DNA of 64,000 nt, taken from positions 6,386,001-6,450,000 of the forward strand of contig OZ257137.1 of assembly GCA_965279115.1 (NCBI GenBank), read 5' to 3'. Source of the DNA: JAEUOS01 sp965279115 (GTDB lineage: Bacteria > Pseudomonadota > Gammaproteobacteria > Burkholderiales > JAEUOS01). Below are positions 8,896 to 18,008 of this stretch, one piece after another. Each line of letters begins with the position of its first letter. Position 1 is the stretch's first letter. A program made the translations under genes and the position numbers. Under the pieces are notes generated by a model. The model did not search any database. It had not been told where the DNA came from and was given only the letters and a program-made list of their open reading frames with translations.

Positions 8896-9570
8896 TCAAA
8901 GCGTGGAGGAAAGGCGCTCGCGCAGCACGATCGCGCCATCCGGCAGGACTTCGATGTAGCCCTCCACTTCAAGGCCCTTCATGACCCGGCTGACCATTTC
9001 GCGCGAGGCGCCGATCATCTTGGCGATGTCCTGGCGCGGCAACTTGCCCTTGACCACCTTGCGGCCATCGATATCCTCGGAAAATTCGAGAAGCACCCGC
9101 GCCACCCGGCCATACACATCGAGCAGGGCCAGGCTTTCGATCTTGCGATCCGCCTCGCGCAGGCGCTTGACCAGGCCGCGGATGATCACCATTGCCAGCT
9201 CGAAGTTGTTCTTCAGGAGCGCGTTGAAATCGTCCTTGGCCAGCGACACGAACTCGCTTTGCTCGGTGGTCACCACCGACGCGGCACGCGGCGCGCCGTC
9301 CAGCAATCCCATTTCGCCGAAAAAATCACCCGGCCCGAGCACCGCGAGGATGACCTCCTTGCCTTCATCGTCGGACATCTGCACCTTGATGCGGCCCGCG
9401 ATGACGATGTACAGGCTGTCGGTCGGGTCCCCTGCCTTGATGATCGTGCGGTTCTTGGGCGCGGATTTGCGTGACATGACCGCCGAAAGCGCATGCAATT
9501 GGGCTTCGTCGAGAACCGCGAAAAGCGGAACATTGCGCAAGATGCCGATGTGTATGCTTGGATGGGCCAT
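8896..9570 (-). CDS. Crp/Fnr-family transcriptional regulator
   Basis: 224 residues. The N-terminal ~125 residues form a cyclic-nucleotide-binding beta roll (PKNRTIIKAGDPTDSLYIV, then GPGDFFGEMGLLDG), followed by a dimerisation helix and a winged HTH with LPRQDIAKMIGASREMVSR as recognition region. The FGEMGLLDGAPR phosphate-binding cassette resembles cAMP-binding members and Clp-like proteins; no Fnr-type cysteine cluster is present, so an iron-sulfur oxygen sensor is unlikely. A GGGGAG ribosome site precedes the ATG. It lies between ftsK (same strand) and divergent trxB, and could regulate either; the sequence does not show its ligand. Confidence 0.92.
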   Translation of the reverse strand: MAHPSIHIGILRNVPLFAVLDEAQLHALSAVMSRKSAPKNRTIIKAGDPTDSLYIVIAGRIKVQMSDDEGKEVILAVLGPGDFFGEMGLLDGAPRAASVVTTEQSEFVSLAKDDFNALLKNNFELAMVIIRGLVKRLREADRKIESLALLDVYGRVARVLLEFSEDIDGRKVVKGKLPRQDIAKMIGASREMVSRVMKGLEVEGYIEVLPDGAIVLRERLSSTL

Positions 9571-9912
9571 GCTGGCTACTCCCCGAAAATCCCGTAGTTC
9601 AGAAAATGTAATCCATCAATGCGGCCGGGCCATTGTATTGGCGCGACGACTGCCGCCGCCCCCGCAAACCGTCGACTGCCGCCGGGCAACCGGACACCTG
9701 CATCCTGGTGCAGGCCATAAATGCCCCTGCATGAACAGCCGGCGGCCCGTGCTCAACGAAGCGACACAAGTCGGGGCCGCCATGTCGATATGGGATAATC
9801 GTCGCCGACAAGGAAACATGCTGCAAAAACGCCCGGAAACACGCCACAAACCATTTGTTTTCAAGTAATTCCTCAAGTATAGCCACAAATTTTTGCAAAA
9901 GCTTTCCTCTCC
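9571..9912. other. Divergent intergenic region between Crp-type regulator and trxB
   Basis: 342 bases without a credible gene. It contains a small inverted repeat (CCTGCA, 6-base loop, TGCAGG, near 9705-9722), the trxB promoter described separately, and an A/T-rich stretch after 9850 that contrasts with the GC-rich surroundings. The regulator's own promoter must also lie here. Confidence 0.6.
9855..9883 (+). promoter_or_regulatory. Probable trxB sigma-70-type promoter with a direct repeat in the spacer
   Basis: TTGTTT at 9855-9860 and TATAGC at 9878-9883 are separated by 17 bases, placing a start about 22 bases before the trxB ATG. The spacer contains two copies of TCAAGTA (9861-9867 and 9873-9879), which may be an operator. 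Confidence 0.45.
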
Positions 9913-10872
9913 ATGACCACGAGCAAACACTCCCGCGTACTGATCCTGGGTTCCGGCCCAGCCGGCTACTCCGCCGCCGTCTACGCCGCGCGCGCCAACC
10001 TCAAGCCGGTATTGATCACCGGCCTTGAGCAGGGCGGGCAGTTGATGACCACCACCGACGTCGACAACTGGCCGGCCGACGCCGACGGTGTGCAGGGTCC
10101 CGAACTGATGGATCGCTTCCGCAGGCATGCCGAGCGCTTCGGCACGGAAATGATCTTCGACCATATCCACACTGCACAGCTCACCGCCAATCCGATCACG
10201 CTGACCGGCGACACCGGCACCTACACCTGCGACGCCCTCATCATCGCCACCGGCGCTTCGGCCATGTACCTGGGGCTTCCATCGGAGGAGAAGTTCATGG
10301 GGCGCGGGGTTTCCGGCTGCGCCACCTGTGACGGCTTTTTCTACCGCAACCAGGACGTCTGTGTGGTGGGCGGCGGCAATACCGCCGTCGAGGAAGCCCT
10401 CTATCTGTCGAACATCGCCAAAACCGTAACGGTCATCCACCGGCGCGACAAGTTCCGTGCCGAGGCCATCCTCATCGACAAGCTCATGGCCAAGGCAGCC
10501 GAAGGCAAAGTACGGCTGGAATGGAACCATACCCTCGATGAGGTGCTGGGTGATGAAAAGGGCGTCACGGGCGTACGCATTCGTGCCACGTCCGATGGCG
10601 CCACCAGGGACATCGCGCTCACCGGCTGCTTCATCGCCATCGGCCACAAGCCCAATACCCAGCTTTTCGCCGGCCAGCTGGAAATGAATGCCACCGGTTA
10701 CATCAAGACCAGGAGCGGCACCGACGGCATGGCGACCGCGACCACCCTGCCGGGTGTATTCGCCGCCGGCGATGTCCAGGACCATGTGTACCGCCAGGCC
10801 GTCACCAGCGCCGGGACCGGATGCATGGCCGCGCTCGACGCCCAGCGTTACCTTGAAAGCCGCGAAGGCTAG
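9913..10872 (+). CDS. trxB: Thioredoxin reductase
   Basis: 319 residues, typical for the low-molecular-weight enzyme. The N-terminal FAD site is ILGSGPAGYSAAVYAARA, the redox-active disulfide is CATC (Cys136, Cys139) within SGCATCDGFF, the NADPH site is VVGGGNTAVEEALYL, and GVFAAGDVQD closes the FAD domain. It reduces thioredoxin with NADPH in the cytosol. The leader has no obvious Shine-Dalgarno sequence (TTTTGCAAAAGCTTTCCTCTCC precedes the ATG). It is divergent from the Crp/Fnr regulator and followed by an Smr-domain gene 28 bases on. Confidence 0.97.
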   Translation: MTTSKHSRVLILGSGPAGYSAAVYAARANLKPVLITGLEQGGQLMTTTDVDNWPADADGVQGPELMDRFRRHAERFGTEMIFDHIHTAQLTANPITLTGDTGTYTCDALIIATGASAMYLGLPSEEKFMGRGVSGCATCDGFFYRNQDVCVVGGGNTAVEEALYLSNIAKTVTVIHRRDKFRAEAILIDKLMAKAAEGKVRLEWNHTLDEVLGDEKGVTGVRIRATSDGATRDIALTGCFIAIGHKPNTQLFAGQLEMNATGYIKTRSGTDGMATATTLPGVFAAGDVQDHVYRQAVTSAGTGCMAALDAQRYLESREG

Positions 10873-10900
10873 GAACGCGACCGGCTAAGGCTTGACCGGC

Positions 10901-11542
10901 ATGGCCAAAGACAATCCCCTGAAGGCCCTCGCCGATATCCGCAATCGGCTCTCCGAGGACCGGCGCAGGCAGGAAATCGCCGCCAGGCAAAAGTCTGAAA
11001 AAGACAGCCTCGCGCGCCGTGAAGCCGGCCTGTTTCGCGCCGTGGTCGGCGATGCAACGCCGATCAGCCCGCCGAATCGGGTCATCAACGCGACCAGGCC
11101 ACCGCCCCCGCTGCCGCTGCGCCGGACGTCGGCCGACGCAACCGATGCTGGGCAGCCATCCCCGTTTTCCGACGGCGTCGACAGCCCCATGCCGACCGGT
11201 GATGACGCGCCATTCGCGCGCGACGGCGTCGCCCCGCAAACCCTGCGCAAGCTCAGGCGCGGCGACCCGCCTGCGCAGGCCACCCTTGACATGCACGGCA
11301 TGAACCGGGACCAGGCCCGCAACGCGCTGTCCGCGTTCCTGCAGCGCGCCTTGCAGGATGGCCTGCGCGGCGTTCGCATCGTGCATGGCAAGGGCATCAG
11401 TTCCACCGATGGCAAGCCTGTCCTCAAGTCGCTGGTGCGACGCTGGCTCACCCAGTCCGGCCAGGTGCTCGCCTACATCCCCGCCCATCCCGGCGACGGC
11501 GGCGACGGCGCACTCCTGGTGTTGCTGCAACCGCGCGGCTAG
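10901..11542 (+). CDS. Smr-domain protein
   Basis: 213 residues from the ATG at 10901. The first ~125 residues are charged and variable. The last ~85 form an Smr domain with the LDMHGMNRDQA motif and the VRIVHGKG motif, both diagnostic. Stand-alone Smr proteins are nucleases, described on branched DNA and more recently on mRNA in ribosome rescue (SmrB-type). Without the N-terminal MutS2 portion the exact role is open. The gene follows trxB closely and is likely cotranscribed. Confidence 0.88.
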   Translation: MAKDNPLKALADIRNRLSEDRRRQEIAARQKSEKDSLARREAGLFRAVVGDATPISPPNRVINATRPPPPLPLRRTSADATDAGQPSPFSDGVDSPMPTGDDAPFARDGVAPQTLRKLRRGDPPAQATLDMHGMNRDQARNALSAFLQRALQDGLRGVRIVHGKGISSTDGKPVLKSLVRRWLTQSGQVLAYIPAHPGDGGDGALLVLLQPRG

Positions 11543-11557
11543 TCACGCCGGTAAGCC

Positions 11558-12193
11558 ATGAATACCCAATCAACGCACAATCCCGAAAGCAAGCGCATGT
11601 CACCGCAACCACATGATTCAAGAATCCGCCTGAAACGGCGCCAGGCCCTGATGGCCGCAGGCGCCACCATCGCAGGTCTCCCGGCCGGCCGCGCACTCGC
11701 CCAGACCGGCGAGGACCTCGATACGCCCTATGTATCGACGCCCCAGAATGTCGTCGATGCCATGCTGGAGATGGCGAAAATCGGCCCGGCAGATACCTTG
11801 CTGGACCTCGGTTCCGGGGATGGCCGCATCGTCATCACCGCGGCGAAACGGTTCGGGATCCGCGGCACCGGCATCGAGATCGACCCACGGCTCAACGAAC
11901 GGGCGCGCGCCAACGCCCGCGACGCCGGAGTGGCCGACCGCGTGCGGTTTGTCGAGCAGGATTTGTTCACCACCGACCTGACGGTCGCCAGCGTCATCAC
12001 GATCTACCTGCTGCCGGCGGTCAACCTCAAGCTGCGCCCGGCGCTGCAAAAGCTCAAGCCCGGCACGCGTATCGTCACGCATGACTGGGACATGGGTGAC
12101 TGGGCACCCGACCGGGCGATCACGGTCGACGCCCCGGAAAAGAAAACCGGCATCGCCAAGTCCAGCAAGCTGATGCTCTGGACCCTGAAATAG
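11558..12193 (+). CDS. Class I SAM-dependent methyltransferase with a Tat-type signal
   Basis: 211 residues. Residues ~25-48 read as a twin-arginine signal: KRRQALMAAG, a hydrophobic run and an ALA-Q cleavage site. The mature part begins with LDTPYVSTPQNVVDAML and carries SAM motif I LDLGSGDGR (82-90), a GIEIDPR acidic loop and an EQDLFTTDL segment, so the Rossmann methyltransferase core is complete. Export is odd because SAM is a cytoplasmic cofactor. The protein may use its fold for something else, or the signal may act as a membrane tether. An inner ATG at 11597 keeps the RR motif. It follows the Smr gene by 15 bases. Confidence 0.8.
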   Translation: MNTQSTHNPESKRMSPQPHDSRIRLKRRQALMAAGATIAGLPAGRALAQTGEDLDTPYVSTPQNVVDAMLEMAKIGPADTLLDLGSGDGRIVITAAKRFGIRGTGIEIDPRLNERARANARDAGVADRVRFVEQDLFTTDLTVASVITIYLLPAVNLKLRPALQKLKPGTRIVTHDWDMGDWAPDRAITVDAPEKKTGIAKSSKLMLWTLK

Positions 12194-12201
12194 GGCCGGC
12201 G

Positions 12202-12432
12202 CTAGAAATTGGCGCGCCCGCTGCGGTTCTTGTCCATGCGCTTCTTGCGCTCGGCCTCGAACTCCGCATGTTCCTTTTTCTTGTCGAGGTGGAACATCGG
12301 GACGATCACTTCCCACCATATGATGACCAGCACAAAAGGCACGGCGACCCACCACCACGACAGCTTGGCGAAAGGCCCGAGCTCCGCGTAACGCAGAACC
12401 GCCAGCAATATTCCGACAACCAACAAGGGCAT
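12202..12432 (-). CDS. Small Trp-rich membrane protein
   Basis: 76 residues, starting at the ATG at 12432 behind a strong GGAGG site. Two hydrophobic segments (residues ~1-14 and ~25-47) flank the tryptophan cluster SWWW and IIWWEV, and the C-terminal 25 residues are highly charged (HLDKKKEHAEFEAERKKRMDK). This matches the small Trp-rich protein family found mainly in Betaproteobacteria; its function is unknown. It is convergent with the methyltransferase and divergent from the cytochrome gene. Confidence 0.8.
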   Translation of the reverse strand: MPLLVVGILLAVLRYAELGPFAKLSWWWVAVPFVLVIIWWEVIVPMFHLDKKKEHAEFEAERKKRMDKNRSGRANF

Positions 12433-12519
12433 GACAGAACCTCCGGATTGCATGTGGCACGCGGTGATCGCGCGGGCAACCCCGTCGATACCACACACCC
12501 TTGACACCCCATCATTGTA

Positions 12520-12897
12520 ATGCGCCAGCCTGAACGAAAGCCAATCGTCCGGCGCGACTGGCATCTGCTGGCGGCCGGAGATGCCATCACGCGCATCGCG
12601 ATCACTGCGAGCACAGCCGCCCTTCTCGCCTGCGCGCCCCCTGCGCAGGCTGACGAGAAGCTGGCGCGCGCGCGCCAGTGCTTCGCCTGCCACAAGGTCG
12701 AAGGCCGGCTGGTGGGGCCTTCGTACCGCGACGTGGCGGCGCGCTACCGGGACGACCCGGCCGCGGTCGCGCGCCTTGCCGCGAAAATCCGCGCGGGCGG
12801 GGCGGGCGCTTGGGGGACATTGGCCATGGCACCCAATCCGGCGGTCACCCAAGCGGATGCGCTCGCGCTGGCCCGCTGGGTGCTTGACCAGAAATGA
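12520..12897 (+). CDS. Class I cytochrome c (c551/c552-like)
   Basis: 125 residues with one heme site CFACH (Cys54, Cys57, His58) and a likely axial Met103 in LAMAPNP, the arrangement of small c551-type cytochromes. The N-terminal ~44 residues are an export signal. They end in either an AQA signal-peptidase site or a lipobox-like LLAC at Cys38, so it could be soluble periplasmic or lipid-anchored. It would carry single electrons between periplasmic redox partners. No oxidase or dehydrogenase partner is adjacent. No clear ribosome site precedes the ATG, so the start is less certain than the domain. Confidence 0.87.
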   Translation: MRQPERKPIVRRDWHLLAAGDAITRIAITASTAALLACAPPAQADEKLARARQCFACHKVEGRLVGPSYRDVAARYRDDPAAVARLAAKIRAGGAGAWGTLAMAPNPAVTQADALALARWVLDQK

Positions 12898-12954
12898 ACC
12901 CCGCGGAACCACAGCGCGCGAAAACCCTGATGTGCTTTTGCCGATGCATCCCAA

Positions 12955-12960
12955 TATAAT
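12955..12960 (+). promoter_or_regulatory. -10 element (TATAAT) upstream of livK
   Basis: A perfect TATAAT lies about 100 bases before the livK ATG. No good -35 is seen at standard spacing (GTGCTT sits 17 bases upstream), so this is a partial promoter call for the liv operon. Confidence 0.4.
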
Positions 12961-13058
12961 CATCGATTGAACTCGATCCTTGCTGCGTCAAGGGTCGCCC
13001 AACCAGTTTCGGCCCGCGGCGCACGCTGCGGGCTTTGTTCAAATCCCCCGGAGGAACC

Positions 13059-14411
13059 ATGAAACCATCCAATGTCACCACCTTGCGCCTGACCGCGATC
13101 GCCGCTGCGGCACTGCTGACCCTCGCCGGTTGCGGCAAGGAAGAACCCAAACCCGCCGAGGCGCCCAAGGCCGCGGAACCGGCCAAGCCGGCTGAACCCC
13201 CGGTCGAGGTCGTCAAGATCGGCCACGCCGGGCCGCTCACCGGCGGTATCGCGCACCTGGGCAAGGACAACGAAAACGGCGTGCGCCTAGCGGTCGATGA
13301 AGCCAATGCCAAGGGCATGACGCTCGATGGCAAGAAGGTCAAGTTCGAGGTCATGGGCGAAGATGACCAGGCCGACCCGAAAGTCGGCGCCACGGTCGCG
13401 CAAAAGCTGGTCGATGCCAAGGTCGCCGGCGTGGTCGGCCACCTCAACTCCGGCGTGACCATCCCCGCCTCCGAGATCTACAACAAGGCCGGCATCCCGA
13501 TGATTTCCGGCTCGGCCACCAACCCCAAGGTCACCGAGAACGGCTACAAGACCGCCTTCCGCACCGTCGGCCGCGATGACCAGCAGGGCCCCGCCGTGGC
13601 CCAGTACCTTGCCTCCCAGATCAAGCCCAAGACCGTGGCCGTGATCGACGACGCCACCGCCTACGGCGAAGGCCTGGCCAACGAAGTCGAAAAGACCCTC
13701 ACTGCCGCCGGCATCAAGGTATTGCCCCGCGAAAAGGGCACCGACAAGACCTCCGACTGGAAAGCCGTGCTCACCAAGGTGAAGGGCAAGAAGCCCGACG
13801 CCATCTTCTACGGCGGTATGGACGCCACCGGCGGTCCGCTCATCAAGCAGGGCAAGGAACTCGGCCTGAAGGTCGTGTACGCGTTTGGCGACGGCGCCTG
13901 CACCGACGAAATGGGCAAGCTCGCCGGCGAGGCCGCGGAAGGCCTGCTCTGTTCGCAGGCGGGCATCCCGACCCAGGCGGCCTCCAAGGCGTTCCTCGAT
14001 GCCTTCAAGGCCAAGTACGGCGAGATCAAGCAATACGCCCCGTTCACCTACGATGCCGCCAACCTGCTGATCTCGGCCATGCAGAAGGCAAACTCGGCCG
14101 ATCCGGCCAAGTACCTGCCGGAGCTGGCCAAGATCTCCATGACCGGCGCGACCGGCAAGATCGAGTTTGACGAAAAGGGCGACCGCAAGAACGCCGAGAT
14201 CACCATCTTCACCCTGAAGGGCGGCAAGGTCGAGCCCATCGCCGTGGTGCAAGGTGGCAAGTCCATGAAGATGGACGAGTTCCTGGCCGCCGCAGGCGCC
14301 GCCGCCGCACCCGCACCCGCACCGGCACCCGCGGCAGCACCGGCCGCTGCACCCGCCCCGGCGGCAGCCGCGCCGGCGCCTGAAGCCAAGAAAGCCGACG
14401 AGAAGAAATAA
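13059..14411 (+). CDS. livK: Branched-chain-amino-acid-type ABC substrate-binding lipoprotein
   Basis: 450 residues from the ATG at 13059, chosen for the GGAGGAACC site in front of it. A lipobox LAGC puts the lipidated Cys at 25. The next ~25 residues are a Pro/Ala/Glu/Lys linker, then a type I periplasmic binding fold begins at VVKIGHAGPLTGGIAHLGKD. About 40 extra residues at the C-terminus are almost only Ala and Pro before a Lys-rich end, which is unusual for LivK. The binding domain delivers ligand to the LivHMGF permease encoded right downstream. The family covers Leu/Ile/Val, amides, urea and aromatic acids, and the sequence does not settle which. Confidence 0.92.
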   Translation: MKPSNVTTLRLTAIAAAALLTLAGCGKEEPKPAEAPKAAEPAKPAEPPVEVVKIGHAGPLTGGIAHLGKDNENGVRLAVDEANAKGMTLDGKKVKFEVMGEDDQADPKVGATVAQKLVDAKVAGVVGHLNSGVTIPASEIYNKAGIPMISGSATNPKVTENGYKTAFRTVGRDDQQGPAVAQYLASQIKPKTVAVIDDATAYGEGLANEVEKTLTAAGIKVLPREKGTDKTSDWKAVLTKVKGKKPDAIFYGGMDATGGPLIKQGKELGLKVVYAFGDGACTDEMGKLAGEAAEGLLCSQAGIPTQAASKAFLDAFKAKYGEIKQYAPFTYDAANLLISAMQKANSADPAKYLPELAKISMTGATGKIEFDEKGDRKNAEITIFTLKGGKVEPIAVVQGGKSMKMDEFLAAAGAAAAPAPAPAPAAAPAAAPAPAAAAPAPEAKKADEKK

Positions 14412-14440
14412 GCAGGCCCATCCGTCCGGCTCCACCCGAA

Positions 14441-14483
14441 AACGGCATCGTGCAACCCACGGCGATGCCGTTTTCCTTTTTCT
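14441..14483 (+). terminator. Hairpin with T-rich tail between livK and livH
   Basis: AACGGCATCG (14441-14450) pairs perfectly with CGATGCCGTT (14463-14472) around a 12-base loop and is followed by TTCCTTTTTC. It probably attenuates transcription so that the binding protein is made in excess over the permease. Confidence 0.75.
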
Positions 14484-14491
14484 AGGCCCGC

Positions 14492-15415
14492 GTGGACATC
14501 TTCCTGCAGCAGATCATCAACGGCCTGACGCTGGGCTGCGTCTACGCCGTCGTCGCCCTCGGCTACACCATGGTGTACGGCATCATCCAGCTGATCAACT
14601 TCGCGCACGGCGAGGTGGTGATGATCGGCGCCATGGTGGCCTTCTCGGTGATCGGCGCGCTCATGAAGACCGGCATGCCTCCACTCCTGGTGGTGGCCAT
14701 CGGAACGCTTGTTGCGGTTCCCGCCTGCGTCGTGGTGGCCTGGCTGATGGAACGGGTGGCCTACCGCCCGCTGCGTGGCGCGCCGCGCCTGGCGCCGCTG
14801 ATCACCGCCATCGGCATCTCGATCATCCTGCAGCATGTGGCGATGATGATCTGGGGCCGCAGCCCGATCTCGTTTCCGCAGATCATCAAGACCCACACCT
14901 TCGACGTGGGCGGCGCGCTGATCACCAACATCCAGATCGCCATCATCATCATTTCGTTCGCACTCATGGGCGGCCTGATCTGGCTGGTGTACCGCACCAA
15001 ACTGGGCGTGGCCATGCGCGCGACCTCGCAGCGCCAGGACATCGCCGGCCTGATGGGCATCGACATCAACCGCGTGATTTCCGCCACCTTCGTCATCGGC
15101 GCGGCACTGGCCGCGGTGGCCGGCGTCATGATCGGCACCTACTATGGCCAGACCCAGTACACCATGGGCGAACTGCTGGGCCTGAAGGCGTTTTGCGCCG
15201 CCGTGCTGGGCGGCATCGGCAACCTCGGCGGCGCGGTGCTCGGCGGCATCCTGATGGGGCTGGTCGAGGCGCTTGGCACCGGCTACATCGGCGATCTCAC
15301 CAACAACTGGTTCGGCTCCAACTACCGCGACGTGTTCGCCTTCGTGGTGCTGATCCTGGTGCTGGTATTCCGCCCCTCGGGTCTCCTGGGTGAACGCGTG
15401 GGGGACCGCGCATGA
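14492..15415 (+). CDS. livH: ABC transporter permease LivH
   Basis: 307 residues from a GTG start at 14492. The hydrophobic profile gives about eight membrane helices. LivH signatures include NGLTLGCVYAVVALGYTMVYG at the start and LGLKAFCAAVLGGIGNLGGAVLGG late in the protein, the EAA-like loop that contacts the ATPases. It forms the inner-membrane channel with LivM. It follows the attenuator hairpin after livK, and its stop overlaps livM by 4 bases. Confidence 0.94.
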   Translation: MDIFLQQIINGLTLGCVYAVVALGYTMVYGIIQLINFAHGEVVMIGAMVAFSVIGALMKTGMPPLLVVAIGTLVAVPACVVVAWLMERVAYRPLRGAPRLAPLITAIGISIILQHVAMMIWGRSPISFPQIIKTHTFDVGGALITNIQIAIIIISFALMGGLIWLVYRTKLGVAMRATSQRQDIAGLMGIDINRVISATFVIGAALAAVAGVMIGTYYGQTQYTMGELLGLKAFCAAVLGGIGNLGGAVLGGILMGLVEALGTGYIGDLTNNWFGSNYRDVFAFVVLILVLVFRPSGLLGERVGDRA

Positions 15416-16460
15416 CCCCGGTGGCGGCACCCCGCAAGCCGCTCGCCATCGCGGGCCTGGTCCTGGTGGCCTTTGCACTCCTGGCCCTGCCCTTCGCGCT
15501 GGCCCAGGTCGGCACCGCCTGGGTGCGCATCACCAACCTCGCCCTGCTGTTCGCGCTGCTCGCACTGGGCCTGAACATCGTGGTGGGCTTCGCCGGCCTG
15601 CTCGACCTGGGCTACATCGCCTTCTACGGCGTCGGCGCCTATGTCTGGGCCATGCTCGCCTCGCCCCACTTCAACATCCACCTGCCGTTCTGGGTGATCC
15701 TGCCGATCGGCGCGCTGGCCGCCTGCATATTCGGCGTGCTGCTGGGCGCGCCCACCCTCAAGCTGCGCGGCGACTACCTCGCCATCGTGACCCTGGGTTT
15801 CGGCGAGATCGTGCGCATCTTCCTCAACAACCTGTCGCGCCCGGTCAACATCACCAACGGCCCGCAGGGCATCTCGCGCATCGACCCGGTGCGTATCGGC
15901 GACCTCGATTTCTCCACCACCAGCAAACTCGCCGGCCTGGCGTTCAGCGGGCCGATCAAATACTACTACCTGCTGCTCCTGTTCCTGGTGGTGGTGCTCA
16001 TCGTCAACATGCGGCTGCAGGATTCGCGCATCGGCCGCGCCTGGCAGGCCATCCGCGAGGACGAGATCGCCGCCCGCGCCATGGGTATCAACACCACCGC
16101 GGTCAAGCTGCTGGCCTTCGCCATGGGTGCGTCGTTCGGCGGCATCGCTGGCGGAATGTTCGCCTCGATGCAAAGCTTCATCAGCCCGGAAAGCTTCATC
16201 CTGGTCGAGTCCGTGATGGTGCTCGCCATGGTGGTGCTGGGCGGCATGGGCAACATCTGGGGCGTGGTGCTGGGTGCCGTTCTGCTCACCTTCGTGCCGG
16301 AGATCCTGCGCTACACCGTGGAGCCCCTGCAGAAAGCGGCCTTCGGCAAGATGATCATCGAGCCCGAGGTGATCCGCATGCTGCTGTTCGGCCTGGCCCT
16401 GGTGCTGATGATGCTGTTCCGCCCCTCAGGCATCCTGCCCGCATCGGTGAGGCGCCGCGG

Positions 16461-16464
<4 letters not shown>
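15412..16464 (+). CDS. livM: ABC transporter permease LivM
   Basis: 350 residues. An N-terminal helix precedes the LivM core (LNIVVGFAGLLDLGYIAFYGVGAY), the conserved TLGFGEIVRIFLNN segment and the ATPase-contact loop VVLGGMGNIWGVVLGA. It is the second inner-membrane subunit of the branched-chain-type importer. The ATG lies in an ATGA overlap with livH, and its stop overlaps livG in the same way, so the four downstream genes form one coupled unit. Confidence 0.94.
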
Positions 16465-17974
<1,510 letters not shown>

Positions 17975-18008
17975 GCCGCACGCGCCGCTGCCGCGGCCGT
18001 GCCACGGG

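Noticed and set aside
14290..14395. Repetitive GCC/CCG-rich stretch that could look like a tandem repeat or CRISPR-like array
   Set aside because: It is the Ala/Pro-coding tail of livK; units are irregular and there are no spacers.
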